Shown here in pieces: positions 8,290-15,906 of a stretch of DNA of 24,819 bases; within the stretch, counting starts at the first letter, position 1; each line of letters begins with the position of its first letter. Origin of the DNA: Pseudomonadota bacterium (GTDB taxonomy: Bacteria > Pseudomonadota > Gammaproteobacteria > Burkholderiales > Thiobacillaceae); assembly GCA_021836225.1 (NCBI GenBank), contig JAKBJA010000080.1:1-24819 (forward strand), written 5' to 3'. Below the pieces are notes generated by a model. That model ran no database searches. It had not been told where the DNA came from and saw nothing but the letters and a program-made list of their open reading frames with translations. The translations under genes were made by a program, and so were the position numbers.

Positions 8290-9500
8290 CCGGCGGCAAC
8301 CCGATCCTGCACGAGGCGCTGCATGCCGTAGCGGGCCAGGCCCAAACATTGACGAGTGCAGGCCCGCTTTCGATCGCTTTCTATCATTGGGTGCTCGCCG
8401 AGGATTTTTCCGCTGAACAAAGCGCGCCGATGGCGCGGGAGCTATGCGAGGAGATCGCGGGCGGCGGCCGGTCAATTCATGCCGTTGCGGCCTTGGGATT
8501 CTTGTTGGGCATCGATCCGATCTTGAGTGCTGCATGCCGCGAATCTTTTGCGCAAGGAGTGGATTGGCTGATGGGGCGTAGCGGCGGTTCGCAGACGGCC
8601 CTGGTCAGCCTGATGCAACCGTTGGCGCATACCGGCGTCCTGGTCGGTTTGGTTGCGATTGCCGATAGCGAGCGGTGGCAGAAGTTTGGAACATGGTTCG
8701 CATCGCTCCTTGCTAGGCTGCAACCGCTCCTGCCTGCGGAAGTTGGATGGCGCCAAGAACTGTTGTCCATGATCAAGATGCGATCCGAGTTGGGATTGGA
8801 CGGCGAGTTGCAAACGGTGCCCGCCAGCGCGTGTGCGGCTATCTACGTGGCACGTGGATTGGCGAGATCTTTGCCGGTGGCCGACAACGACTTTGCGTCG
8901 CAGTTGCTTGGTCGCATCAAGTCCGTTGTCTACGACGATCCTGAGCAGGCGGCCTTGGACCTCGCGGCCTTTCGCTTCCTCGCGCAGGGCGCGTCTCACA
9001 TAGATTTGCGTGCACCGAATCTGGAAGATGTGAGCCTCCTCCTTCGCCGGCTCCCGTCCGGATTGCGCCGATGGACCTGGGAAGATCAGAAGAAGACGCC
9101 GAACTCGACAGCGCAGAAGTGGGCTGTGGAAAATGAATACCATTTTCAGAATCTTCTGTGCGCGTTGCTCGCACCGGTGTTGCCAGACCTGCGCGACGAA
9201 GAGTGGCTCGCCTCGTTGGGACAGAAGAAGCCGCGGGCTGACCTGGTGATCCCGTCGCTGCACCTAGTGATAGAGGTCAAGTATTGGCGGGAGAAGAGCA
9301 CGCCGCAGGACCTGATCTCGCAGATTGGTGAAGACGTCAGCCTCTACCTGAAACGCGGCAGTCCATACCGCAAAGTGCTGCCGATCATATGGGATCAAGG
9401 GCGGCGCACCGAACAGTACGATTTGCTCGTTGCAGGACTTAGTGAAATTCGAGACGTGGTGAGCCCGGTTGTCATCGCCCAACCAGCCTTTATGGTTTGA
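8286..9500 (+). CDS. DpnII/MboI-type PD-(D/E)xK nuclease, probable Argonaute-associated effector
   Basis: I place the start at the GTG at 8286, which overlaps the Argonaute TGA by four bases (GTGA) and has GAGGTGG at 8274-8280. A GTG at 8277 is the alternative. The product is about 404 residues. The N-terminal 270 residues are helical repeats of unknown function, possibly the partner-binding part. The C-terminal domain carries VENEYHFQNLL (helix glutamate), DLRDEEW, PRADLVIPS (catalytic Asp) and LVIEVKYWR (E-x-K), followed by SQIGEDVSLYL and LPIIWDQG. This order matches the REase_DpnII-MboI family of solo PD-(D/E)xK nucleases. The residues look intact, so it is likely an active DNase. Overlap with an inactive Argonaute resembles loci in which guide-target recognition unleashes a companion nuclease and causes abortive infection. 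Confidence 0.8.
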   Translation: MTGGNPILHEALHAVAGQAQTLTSAGPLSIAFYHWVLAEDFSAEQSAPMARELCEEIAGGGRSIHAVAALGFLLGIDPILSAACRESFAQGVDWLMGRSGGSQTALVSLMQPLAHTGVLVGLVAIADSERWQKFGTWFASLLARLQPLLPAEVGWRQELLSMIKMRSELGLDGELQTVPASACAAIYVARGLARSLPVADNDFASQLLGRIKSVVYDDPEQAALDLAAFRFLAQGASHIDLRAPNLEDVSLLLRRLPSGLRRWTWEDQKKTPNSTAQKWAVENEYHFQNLLCALLAPVLPDLRDEEWLASLGQKKPRADLVIPSLHLVIEVKYWREKSTPQDLISQIGEDVSLYLKRGSPYRKVLPIIWDQGRRTEQYDLLVAGLSEIRDVVSPVVIAQPAFMV

Positions 9501-9553
9501 CCGGCGGCGACACGAGACCGATGAGACGCTTGCATCTAACAAGGAGATCCTCA

Positions 9554-9966
9554 ATGAGTAGTTCGAATTGCCAATTTGAGGAAGGTGACCGTGTTGATCA
9601 CAAACTCTTCGGGCTCGGCACGGTTGACGGCGCACCAGTAGCTGTGGTTGGCCCAGATGTCGGAAGGGTTGGTGGTGTTCGTGACGCTGGGTGGCGTATT
9701 CTGGTTCGATGGGATGATCCAAGTCGGACCGCGGGAGCAGTCATGCATCACATGCTGCACAAGGTATCGTCCCGGACTTTCGTCCCTTCGCCCACTGGGA
9801 TCGACGGTGGCAACCTTTGCTTCAGGCTTGGTTGGTGGCTCGACGAGAAGTGGAAACAGCCTCTTCGGGCTTCCGGCCTGTGCCCGAACTGGCTGATCTA
9901 GCAAGAGTTCAAGAGGCTGAGCGAAGAGCATTTGAAGCGATGCAGCGCTTCTGGGAACAGGAGTGA
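9554..9966 (+). pseudogene. small Tudor-like (UvrD/PcrA C-terminal-type) protein, frameshifted
   Basis: The start at 9554 has AAGGAGA about eight bases upstream and follows the nuclease gene by 53 bases. The N-terminus FEEGDRVDHKLFGLGTV resembles the Tudor-like C-terminal domain of UvrD/PcrA helicases (GDrV.H..FG.G.V). The first frame loses sense after KVSS at about 9770 and would stop at 9901. If one extra C is assumed in the CCC run at 9771-9773, the other frame continues as PDFRPFAHWDRRWQPLLQAW and ends ERRAFEAMQRFWEQE at the TGA at 9964-9966, a much more protein-like C-terminus. I therefore see a one-base deletion (or sequencing error) rather than a natural end. Intact length would be about 137 residues. 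Its link to the defence operon is positional only. Confidence 0.65.
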
Positions 9967-10477
9967 GCGGGGGAACATCCGTTATTTCCGTAGTGCTGTT
10001 CTCAGCGGCGCCTCGTCAGGAAGTCGCCTCAGCGGGCTCCTGCATCGGCTGACGTCCATGTTTCGATCCAGTATCCTAGGGGCCGATTGATGATGGTGTC
10101 GCCAGAGTCGCCGTCCCGCAAATCGCTCCATCTCCCGCGCCAGCAAAAGCTCTGCGGTTCTGACGGTAAAAGCGACGGTAAAGCCCCATGTCGATCGAAG
10201 CCAAGTCCTTTAACCATGCGGGTTCAGAGACCTTGTTGATGATGGAGTGGGAATGAATTGACGTCCTTCGGGGACTATCGGCAGCTATCGAAAAACGGCT
10301 ATTTGCAATCTGGGGTTGGACAGAGGTTTTCGGGACGGTAAGAATTTTGCTCTGTTCCGTGCAAAATCTGGTTGGTTTGGTTTGCTCGGATAGCGTGCCC
10401 TTACTATGCAAAACTTGGTTGGATTTGTAATCAATCCAGACCGAGCAATACTGGGGAAATGGGCTGCGTGGGTACTA
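9967..10477. other. gene-poor spacer between defence operon and IS630
   Basis: I see no convincing gene here. Minus-strand open frames exist (for example 10076-10411) but have no recognisable domain and no good ribosome site. The right part (10260-10470) is more AT-rich. It holds three imperfect direct repeats of a GCAA..TCTGGTTGG-type motif at 10305-10319, 10361-10380 and 10408-10427. It may be decayed accessory DNA or an old junction of the island. Confidence 0.4.
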
Positions 10478-11615
10478 GTGTTTAATTGCGTAAGTTAACA
10501 ATAGTATTTCTGAGTTGCGAACCCTTGACTTCACGCTTGCGCCAGACGAAGGGAGCGGCCGACTGGTTGTAGGACGCGATAAAATCCTTGATCGCTTGGA
10601 CCAGCTGACCGGTGCTGGCAAAGCTTGCGCCACTCGAGGTTTTGCGAGAGAAGATGCCGCACCAGATTTCCACTTGGTTTAGCCAACTCGCCGAAGTGGG
10701 CGTGAAATGAAAACAAACATTCGGGTGCTGGGCCAACCAGTCGTGATTCCTCTTGTGCGTACTATAGTTGTCGAGGATGACGTGAACGGGTTGATGCGCG
10801 GGAATGTCCGCAATCACCTCGTCCAAGAAGGCCTGGAAGTCCGGGCGCTTCTTGGTTGTGGTCGTCTTCGAGTGGATAGCCCCGGTCGCGACATTCAGGG
10901 CCGCGAACAGGTTGATGGTGCCGTGTCGCTTGTAGGTGCTTTTCAGGCCCCGCACGATTTTGCCGCTGCTCGTGCACACGTAGCCGGTTCTTCTTTCCAG
11001 GGCCTGGATCGAGGGTTTCTCGTCGACGCTGAGCACTAGGGCATTGTGCGGGGGATTCAGATAGAGCCCGATGACATCCGCGGCTTTGGCCGCAAACTCC
11101 GGGTCGGTGCTCACGCACCACGAACGATGGCGACGCAGCTGAACACCTTCCTTACGCAACACCCGCCATACGGCATCGTCGGAAACCCCGAGCGCCTGCG
11201 CCAGCGTACCGCCATCCCAACTGGCCCATCCGGCCGGGGGTGGCGCTTCGAGCTGTTTCAGAATCCGCTGGCGCAACTCCCGGGCCGGATAGATCGGCGG
11301 CTTGCCGGGGCGGGCGCGATCCCGCAGCCCCGCCAGGCCTTCGCTCACGAACCGTTTGCGCCACAGGCCGCCGCCTGGAGGCCCAGCTCCGCTGCCACTT
11401 CATCATTGCGAAGACCGGCCAGACATCCGAGAATCACCTTGGCCCGCTCCACGATCCGTGCCTCATCTGTCCGGCTCTTACTTAACCGCTCCAATTCCTT
11501 CCTGACATCTGCCGTGCAACTAATCGATGTCGCAACTCTTGCCATGACCACCCCCACTCCGTGATGACGAGCGGGGTCATGGTAGTTAATACTGACCAAT
11601 AATGCAATTAAACAC
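10478..11615 (-). mobile_element. IS630-family insertion sequence
   Basis: Perfect inverted repeats bound the element. ACTAGTGTTTAATTGC at 10474-10489 is the reverse complement of 11604-11619. The IS ends are read as GTGTTTAATTGC just inside a TA dinucleotide on each side (10476-10477 and 11616-11617). IS630 elements duplicate TA and often choose CTAG, which is what is seen here. The length of about 1.14 kb is normal. The transposase lies on the minus strand and is frameshifted, so the copy is probably inactive. Confidence 0.88.
10482..11545 (-). pseudogene. IS630-family DDE transposase, frameshifted
   Basis: The first frame starts with MARVATSISC at 11545, encodes the helix-turn-helix part (LRNDEVAAELG) and stops near 11345. 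The second frame picks up at WRKRFVSEGLAGLRDRARPG and runs to 10482. Catalytic DDE motifs are visible in the second frame: VLSVDEKPSIQALER, VILDNYSTHK and SASWLNQVEIW. The break near 11360-11375 lies inside the normally continuous stretch between the helix-turn-helix and the WRKRF segment and seems to lack a few bases. Some IS630 elements use programmed frameshifting, but I see no clear slippery heptamer. The stop lies only four bases from the left IS end, which is usual for compact IS630 elements. Confidence 0.8.
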
Positions 11616-11680
11616 TAGTCTCCGTCTGAACCAATCGAAGCGGAAATGCCACCGTCTGCAATTCGGCCGAAGCGGACAAT

Positions 11681-12148
11681 CTACTGTCTGGATGCGGACG
11701 GCTCCTTCCGACCCTCAGCGGTCGTTGAGAGCAAGTCGGGAGGACCTTCAGGGAATCTCGGTAACGTATCACCGTCACACGTCCAATCCGTGCGCGAATC
11801 CCAGTATATGCGCGCTTGGGGTTTGATGGGGACAGAGTCATCCAATGAGCCAGCGGGGATCACCACAGCGTTCAATTCGGGGACGAAGCGTACCACCGGA
11901 CTACCACATTCGGTGCAGAATTGTCTGGAAAACCGCTTAGCCTCTGGCAGTTTGAATTGTTTGAGCCGTGATTCTCCATGACTAAATACGAGCGTTGCAC
12001 TCGTCATCATGATATTGGAAGCATGCCCTGTTCCTGAAGACTTCCGACATCGTGAACAGTGACAATGATAGAAACGCTGCGGATCACCGGTCACTTCGTA
12101 TTGTACGGCACCGCATAAACAGCTGCCGTTAAGTGTTACCTGAGACAT
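11681..12148 (-). CDS. GFA-family (CENP-V/GFA) zinc-binding protein
   Basis: This is a 155-residue protein. The start at 12148 is chosen because AAAGGAGG precedes it and the fold begins there (MSQVTLNGSCLCGAVQYEV). Zinc-binding cysteines appear in the expected order: CLCGAV, then HCHCSRCRKSSG, then FCTECGSPV, with the GFA-type tail VVIPAGSLDD and W-D-S-R-T-D-W. The family is named for glutathione-dependent formaldehyde-activating enzyme, but most members have no proven activity, so I would not assign formaldehyde detoxification. The gene stands alone between IS630 (64 bases past its stop) and IS21 (43 bases before its start), so its original neighbours and perhaps its promoter have been displaced. 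Confidence 0.88.
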   Translation of the reverse strand: MSQVTLNGSCLCGAVQYEVTGDPQRFYHCHCSRCRKSSGTGHASNIMMTSATLVFSHGESRLKQFKLPEAKRFSRQFCTECGSPVVRFVPELNAVVIPAGSLDDSVPIKPQARIYWDSRTDWTCDGDTLPRFPEGPPDLLSTTAEGRKEPSASRQ

Positions 12149-12190
12149 TTGGCCTCCTTTTCGCCTCCGGCCCCTGACACTGTTGCGGAA

Positions 12191-12240
12191 TGTTAAATCG
12201 CACCCTAAAGGCGCCACCGATTCGCGGCCTAATGGAGCCA
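12191..12240. repeat. left terminal repeat block of the IS21 element
   Basis: It begins TGTTAAATCGCACCC, followed by GGCGCCA and then TTCGCGGCCTAATGGAGCCA. The reverse complement of the right end shows the same order: TGTTAACTCGCGCCC, ATGGAGCCA, TTCGCGGCCTAATGGCGCCA. These would be IstA binding sites. Confidence 0.75.
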
Positions 12241-12330
12241 CGACAAAGTGGCCTTTTCCCGGTTTCGGATGGGTTCTTTTTACGGAGTTTTGGGCAAGCT
12301 GACAAGAGCTTCGAAATACCATCTCGTGAG

Positions 12331-12363
12331 GGCGGGGCGGCAAAGGGAGAGTGCCGCCCCGCC
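12331..12363. terminator. GC-rich 12-bp hairpin downstream of the KfrA-like gene
   Basis: GGCGGGGCGGCA (12331-12342) and TGCCGCCCCGCC (12352-12363) form a perfect 12-bp stem with a 9-base loop, 21 bases past the stop of the minus-strand gene. There is no T tract, so it is a stable 3' hairpin rather than a textbook intrinsic terminator. Confidence 0.5.
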
Positions 12364-12384
12364 GGGGTGACGGAGAGGCGCGGT

Positions 12385-13011
12385 TTAGGAGGTCGGCGCG
12401 GGATGGGGAGAGGATGGCGCGGGGCCCGGGGGCTGCGCCGCCAGCACACCCAGGAGGCGCCCGCATTCGGCGGCCTTTTGCGCATGACGCTCGTGCGCCT
12501 GGGCGAGATCGGCTTTGAGCTCCGTGATCCGGGCGTCCCGTTCAGTGATGGTCGCGCGACACGCCGCCTGCGCGGCCTCGCAGGCGGCCCCTTGGGCGCG
12601 CCACTGTTCGATTGCGCAGGCCTGGTCGCGCAGGGTGACTTGGGTCTCACGGACGCGGGCCTCGAGACGCGCGACCTCCTGCAGGGCCTCCTCCACCGCA
12701 GCCTGGGCGGCCTGCTTCTCTGTCGCGGCCTGGGCCCGGACGGCGTCGATCTCCTGGCGTGCGAGCGTGCCTGCGGCCGTCCACATGGCGGTCAGGGCCT
12801 GGGTGGCCGCGGCCGCGATCGCAGGCGGGAGCGCCATCGGGGCTGGCGCCTCGGTGTGCGCCCGCCAGGCGCGCAGATGCTGGGCTATGGTGGTGAAGCT
12901 GCCGGCGCCGAGGGCTTGGCGCACGGCTTGGACGGTGACGGTCTGGCCGCGATCACGCAAATCGGACGCGACGGCAAAGACCTGTTCGGGTGTGATGCCT
13001 GAGCGGGACAT
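12385..13011 (-). CDS. KfrA-like DNA-binding protein (IS21 cargo)
   Basis: The start at 13011 follows AGGAG and gives a 208-residue protein beginning MSRSGITPEQVFAVASDL. The first 60 residues match the KfrA N-terminal DNA-binding domain (G-TPEQVF..A..L...G..-T-V..VR..LG.GS..TI...L..W). The rest, from about residue 65, is a long alanine/glutamine/glutamate-rich coiled coil, as in KfrA of IncP plasmids, ending in a proline/serine-rich tail. KfrA proteins repress their own promoters and can assist plasmid maintenance. Here the gene lies inside the IS21 ends, downstream of istB, with an array of 8-bp repeats in its upstream region, so autoregulation or control of transposition is plausible. Its function in the element is unknown to me. 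Confidence 0.8.
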   Translation of the reverse strand: MSRSGITPEQVFAVASDLRDRGQTVTVQAVRQALGAGSFTTIAQHLRAWRAHTEAPAPMALPPAIAAAATQALTAMWTAAGTLARQEIDAVRAQAATEKQAAQAAVEEALQEVARLEARVRETQVTLRDQACAIEQWRAQGAACEAAQAACRATITERDARITELKADLAQAHERHAQKAAECGRLLGVLAAQPPGPAPSSPHPAPTS

Positions 13012-13093
13012 AAGATCTCCTAGAGAGCGCCATCCCCGCGCGCCGGACGACCCATGGGGTGTGCGGTCACGCGGGAATGGCCTCATGCTGTAA

Positions 13094-13125
13094 CGTAATA
13101 TCGTAATAACGTAATGGCGTAATGC
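13094..13125. repeat. four tandem 8-bp repeats (CGTAATNN) upstream of the KfrA-like gene
   Basis: CGTAAT occurs at 13094, 13102, 13110 and 13118, an exact 8-base period, in the 125-bp gap between istB and the KfrA-like gene. The array lies 83-114 bases upstream of that gene's start. The regular spacing and AT-rich content in a GC-rich neighbourhood suggest an operator or iteron-like array, most simply bound by the KfrA-like protein. Confidence 0.7.
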
Positions 13126-13136
13126 CGCGTATCCCC

Positions 13137-13928
13137 TCAGGCCGTGTCGGTGCGGTCCCGAGGCTTACCTTGGGGAGGCGAGACGGGATCGGAAGACAGG
13201 GGACGCGGCTTGCGGTGGCTTGCGCCATCGAGGACCACCCGATAGGCCCCGTCTTGCAGGCGGTCGAGGGTCGCGGCGGCCAGGAGCTTGTTGGGGAAGG
13301 CGCTCGGCCACTCGCTCCAATCCAGGTTGCTTGTGATGAGGCAGCTGCCGCGCTCATAGCGTTCGGCGATCAGGTCATGGAAGTCCTCGTCCTCGGGGGA
13401 TCGCAACGGACGCAGACCGAAATCGTCGACGATGATGAGGTCGACCCGCGCGAGCTGCTTTAGCTTCCGGTCGTAGCCCTGCGTGGCGCGCGCCGCGCGC
13501 AGCTGCGCGAGCAACCGCGCCTGGGTGGCGAACACGACCTCGAAGCCTTGGCGCAACGCGCAATGCCCCAGGGCCTGGGCCAGATGGCTCTTGCCGGTGC
13601 CGGTCGGCCCCACGATCAAGACCGGGGCCTTCTCGGTCACGAACCGGCCGGTGGCGAGATCCGCGATGAGCGCGTGCGGGGCCGAAGGGTTGGCCGCGAA
13701 GTCGAAGCGCTCCAGGGTCTTGTCGGCGAGCACCTGGGACCTGCGCAGGCGCTGGGCGAACTTATGCTGCTCGCGGCGCGCCACCTCGTCTTGGATCAAG
13801 AGCGCCAGGAAGTCGGTGTAGGCGAGCTGTCCGGCGACGGCCTGCCGGTTGCGGGCCTCCAACGAGTCGAGGATGCCCGACAGGCGCAGCTGCTTTAGGT
13901 ACGGCACGAGGGATGGCATGGGATTCAT
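13137..13928 (-). CDS. istB: IS21 transposition helper ATPase IstB
   Basis: This is a 263-residue AAA+ ATPase. The start at 13928 (MNPMPSLVPYLKQLRL) has AGGAGAT upstream; the longer open frame beyond it is only the shadow of istA. Motifs: Walker A GPTGTGKSH, Walker B LIIVDDFG, and the C-terminal LITSNLDWSEW...LLAAATLDRL segment typical of IstB, with sensor residues in ITSN. It assembles on target DNA and stimulates IstA. It lies 26 bases downstream of istA, the usual order. No disruption is visible. Confidence 0.92.
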   Translation of the reverse strand: MNPMPSLVPYLKQLRLSGILDSLEARNRQAVAGQLAYTDFLALLIQDEVARREQHKFAQRLRRSQVLADKTLERFDFAANPSAPHALIADLATGRFVTEKAPVLIVGPTGTGKSHLAQALGHCALRQGFEVVFATQARLLAQLRAARATQGYDRKLKQLARVDLIIVDDFGLRPLRSPEDEDFHDLIAERYERGSCLITSNLDWSEWPSAFPNKLLAAATLDRLQDGAYRVVLDGASHRKPRPLSSDPVSPPQGKPRDRTDTA

Positions 13929-13954
13929 GGGATGATCTCCTGAAAAGTTCGGTG

Positions 13955-15466
13955 TCAGTGCACGGATTCGGACGAGGACCGGCTGAAGCGTCCCCCCCGT
14001 ACATAGGGCTCCTCGAGGGCCGCGGCCTCGGCCTGCGCGCTTACGCAATCGAGCCCCTGCACGAGGATGCTCTTCACGGTGCGGTAGCGCGGCGTCCCGA
14101 AATGCACGGCGCGCGCGCAGGCGGCCTCGAGACGTGTCGCCCCGTACTGGTCGGCCAGCCGCAAGAGCCCTTGCGCCGCGCGCAGGTGCTCCAGCACGCG
14201 ATCGGCAAACAGCGCCTCGACCACGGCCCGGCAGGCGGGCCCAATGGCCTGGGCGGACTTCAGGCACCACTGCGGGTCGCGTAAGGCATAGGCCTGGGCG
14301 TCCGGCGGCATATGGTCTGGGACGGTGGCGTGGCTCCTGGGCTTTGTCAGGCGCGCATGGGTGGCAACCAGCCCATGGTCCTCGTAGACCCGCACCACGC
14401 TGGCGGTGGCCGCAAGCCACAAGCTATGCCGGATCAGGCGAAACGGGACCGAGTAGTGGCAGTACTCGTACTGGACATGGGCGTTGCCATGGACGCGCAC
14501 CTGGGCCCACACCGGACACTCCGGGGCGATCGCGGGCAGCGGTTTTAAGAGCGCCTGTTCGGTCTCGGTAAAGAGCGTAAGCGGCCGCGCGCGCGTGGTG
14601 CCGTGGATGCGGTTGCCGGCCTCACCCAAGACCCAGGCCCGCGACTCGGCGTTGGCGTGGGCGAGACTATGAAACTCCCGCAACGCGAGGAAGGCCGTCT
14701 TGATATATTTGACTCCCGCTTCGACGCGTCCCTTCTTCTGGGGATCCCGCGGCGGACAGGCGTCGATCCGAAAACCATACCCCAGGGCCAGATCCCCATA
14801 GGCGCGCTGCACCGTGGGTTCGTAGTAACAGGCGCGCGTGATGGCGCACTTGGCGTTATCGATAATCAAGCGACCCGGGACGGCATTGAACCACTCGAAG
14901 GCGTGGCGATGGCAGGCGAGCCACGTCTTTACCTTCTGGTTGCGCACGAGCTCGGCGTATTGGTGACGGCTCCAGGCGAGCGTCATGACGAAAAACCAGG
15001 TCTTCATGACCTCGCCGGTCGCGCGGTCGATGATCTGCGGCCCCTGGCCGAAGTCGACCTGGGCGGCCTCTGCGACCGCGAAATCCAGAATCACCGTGGC
15101 CGGCGGACTTGAGTCGACGACCCGATCGAGCAGACGGTAGATGGTGTGCACGCTGCCTGTGAAGCGGTACTTGCGCACCAGGGCCTGGTGGATGGCCGTC
15201 GCGGTGATCCCCTGGCCGTGCCAAGCGAGGATCTGCTCGCGAAAGGGCGCGGCGCTCGACACCGACCGGTTCGTCGGGGCCGAGGCAAACACCTCCGCCA
15301 GCTCCCGATCCTCGGGCAGAGGGGTCTTGGGGTCAAGCCAGCCCCGCTCAAAGGCCTGTCGGCGCACCCGGGCTACGGTCTTGCGCCCCACCCGCTGGGC
15401 GCAGGCCACATCACGATCGGACTTAGCCCTGAGCAGGCGTTGAATCACTTGCCGGATCTCGTACAT
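13955..15466 (-). CDS. istA: IS21-family transposase IstA
   Basis: A start at 15466 (MYEIRQVIQRLLRAKSDRDVA) gives 503 residues, the usual IstA length, with TGAGGT as ribosome site. The frame is open further upstream, but that part overlaps the terminal repeats. Domains: N-terminal helix-turn-helix (about 1-45), a second helix-turn-helix (about 75-130) and an rve-type DDE core with QVDFGQGPQI (D), LIIDNAKCAI (D) and PQKKGRVEAGVKYIK (E). After that comes a beta-rich domain (YSVPFRLI) and a helical C-terminus. The catalytic triad is complete, so the element may still be mobile. Confidence 0.92.
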   Translation of the reverse strand: MYEIRQVIQRLLRAKSDRDVACAQRVGRKTVARVRRQAFERGWLDPKTPLPEDRELAEVFASAPTNRSVSSAAPFREQILAWHGQGITATAIHQALVRKYRFTGSVHTIYRLLDRVVDSSPPATVILDFAVAEAAQVDFGQGPQIIDRATGEVMKTWFFVMTLAWSRHQYAELVRNQKVKTWLACHRHAFEWFNAVPGRLIIDNAKCAITRACYYEPTVQRAYGDLALGYGFRIDACPPRDPQKKGRVEAGVKYIKTAFLALREFHSLAHANAESRAWVLGEAGNRIHGTTRARPLTLFTETEQALLKPLPAIAPECPVWAQVRVHGNAHVQYEYCHYSVPFRLIRHSLWLAATASVVRVYEDHGLVATHARLTKPRSHATVPDHMPPDAQAYALRDPQWCLKSAQAIGPACRAVVEALFADRVLEHLRAAQGLLRLADQYGATRLEAACARAVHFGTPRYRTVKSILVQGLDCVSAQAEAAALEEPYVRGGRFSRSSSESVH

Positions 15467-15595
15467 CTCGAACCTCAGTGGCTCATAGCGTCTCCCATAG
15501 CGTCTCCTCTCGAAAAAATCCGAGAGGGTAACGCACCAAGGGGTCCGAAACGGGAACCGGCGACCTGCCGTGGCCTCTTTAGCCCGCGAATCGAC

Positions 15596-15646
15596 TGGCG
15601 CCATTAGGCCGCGAACGAAATGGCTCCATGGGGGCGCGAGTTAACA
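15596..15646. repeat. right terminal repeat block of the IS21 element
   Basis: Inverted relative to the left end. It contains TGGCGCCATTAGGCCGCGAA (15596-15615), TGGCTCCAT, and the tip GAGTTAACA ending at 15646. A further weaker copy (CTCTTTAGCCCGCGAATCGA) lies just inside at about 15576-15595. Confidence 0.75.
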
Positions 15647-15700
15647 CCTCGGGGTCGACAAACTCGTGTCGGAGGATGCCGCCCGTAGGGCCTTGACGAG

Positions 15701-15898
15701 TCAGCGGGCCTCGCGTGGCTCAATCGTCATCTCGGCAAGACCACAGAGCCGCTTTTGAGCACAATCTCTCTCATGGCTCTGCACGCACAGCGACCATGAC
15801 CTCTTCAGGTCGCCAAGAATTGGCACATAAGCCGGTACACTACCCCAATCGTCCAGCGGGCAGATTTCTCGGAATGGTAATCCGTTGATATACATCAT
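15701..15898 (-). CDS. hypothetical 65-aa protein, uncertain
   Basis: This is an open frame starting MMYINGLPFREICPLDD on the minus strand, divergent from the mobile mystery protein pair and about 55 bases from the IS21 right end. It has no recognised domain, three cysteines and only a weak AGGT upstream. It could be a small gene, the remnant of a gene cut by IS21, or chance. The rest of 15647-15900 holds nothing else I can identify. Confidence 0.25.
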   Translation of the reverse strand: MMYINGLPFREICPLDDWGSVPAYVPILGDLKRSWSLCVQSHERDCAQKRLCGLAEMTIEPREAR

Positions 15899-15906
15899 GA
15901 CCTATA

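Larger units (their letters stand above)
12191..15646 (-). mobile_element. IS21-family element carrying a KfrA-like cargo gene
   Basis: The ends begin TGTTAA on both sides (12191 inward, and 15646 inward on the minus strand). Each end carries further copies of a subterminal motif TTCGCGGCCTAATGG(A/C)GCCA (12221-12240; reverse complement at 15596-15615), plus weaker copies such as GGCGCCA and ATGGAGCCA. Multiple terminal repeats are typical of IS21. Inside, on the minus strand, lie istA, istB and a third gene encoding a KfrA-type DNA-binding protein. I see no clear target duplication (GCGGAA on the left, CCTCGG on the right), so the insertion may be old or rearranged. Length is about 3.46 kb, longer than a simple IS21 because of the cargo gene. 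Confidence 0.85.

Noticed and set aside
10076..10411. 111-codon minus-strand frame in the spacer left of IS630
   Set aside because: No domain, no ribosome site and composition unlike neighbouring genes; treated as non-coding.
12190..13002. plus-strand 270-codon open frame across the KfrA-like gene
   Set aside because: It is a GC-rich antisense shadow; the minus strand has a recognisable domain, a coiled coil and a ribosome site.
13094..13125. CRISPR-like repeat array
   Set aside because: The repeats are 6-8 bp with no spacers; this is an operator or iteron-like array.
13929..14420. N-terminal extension of IstB in the open frame up to 14420
   Set aside because: It overlaps istA in another frame, has low-complexity Arg/Ala/Gly composition, and a good ribosome site precedes the normal IstB start at 13928.
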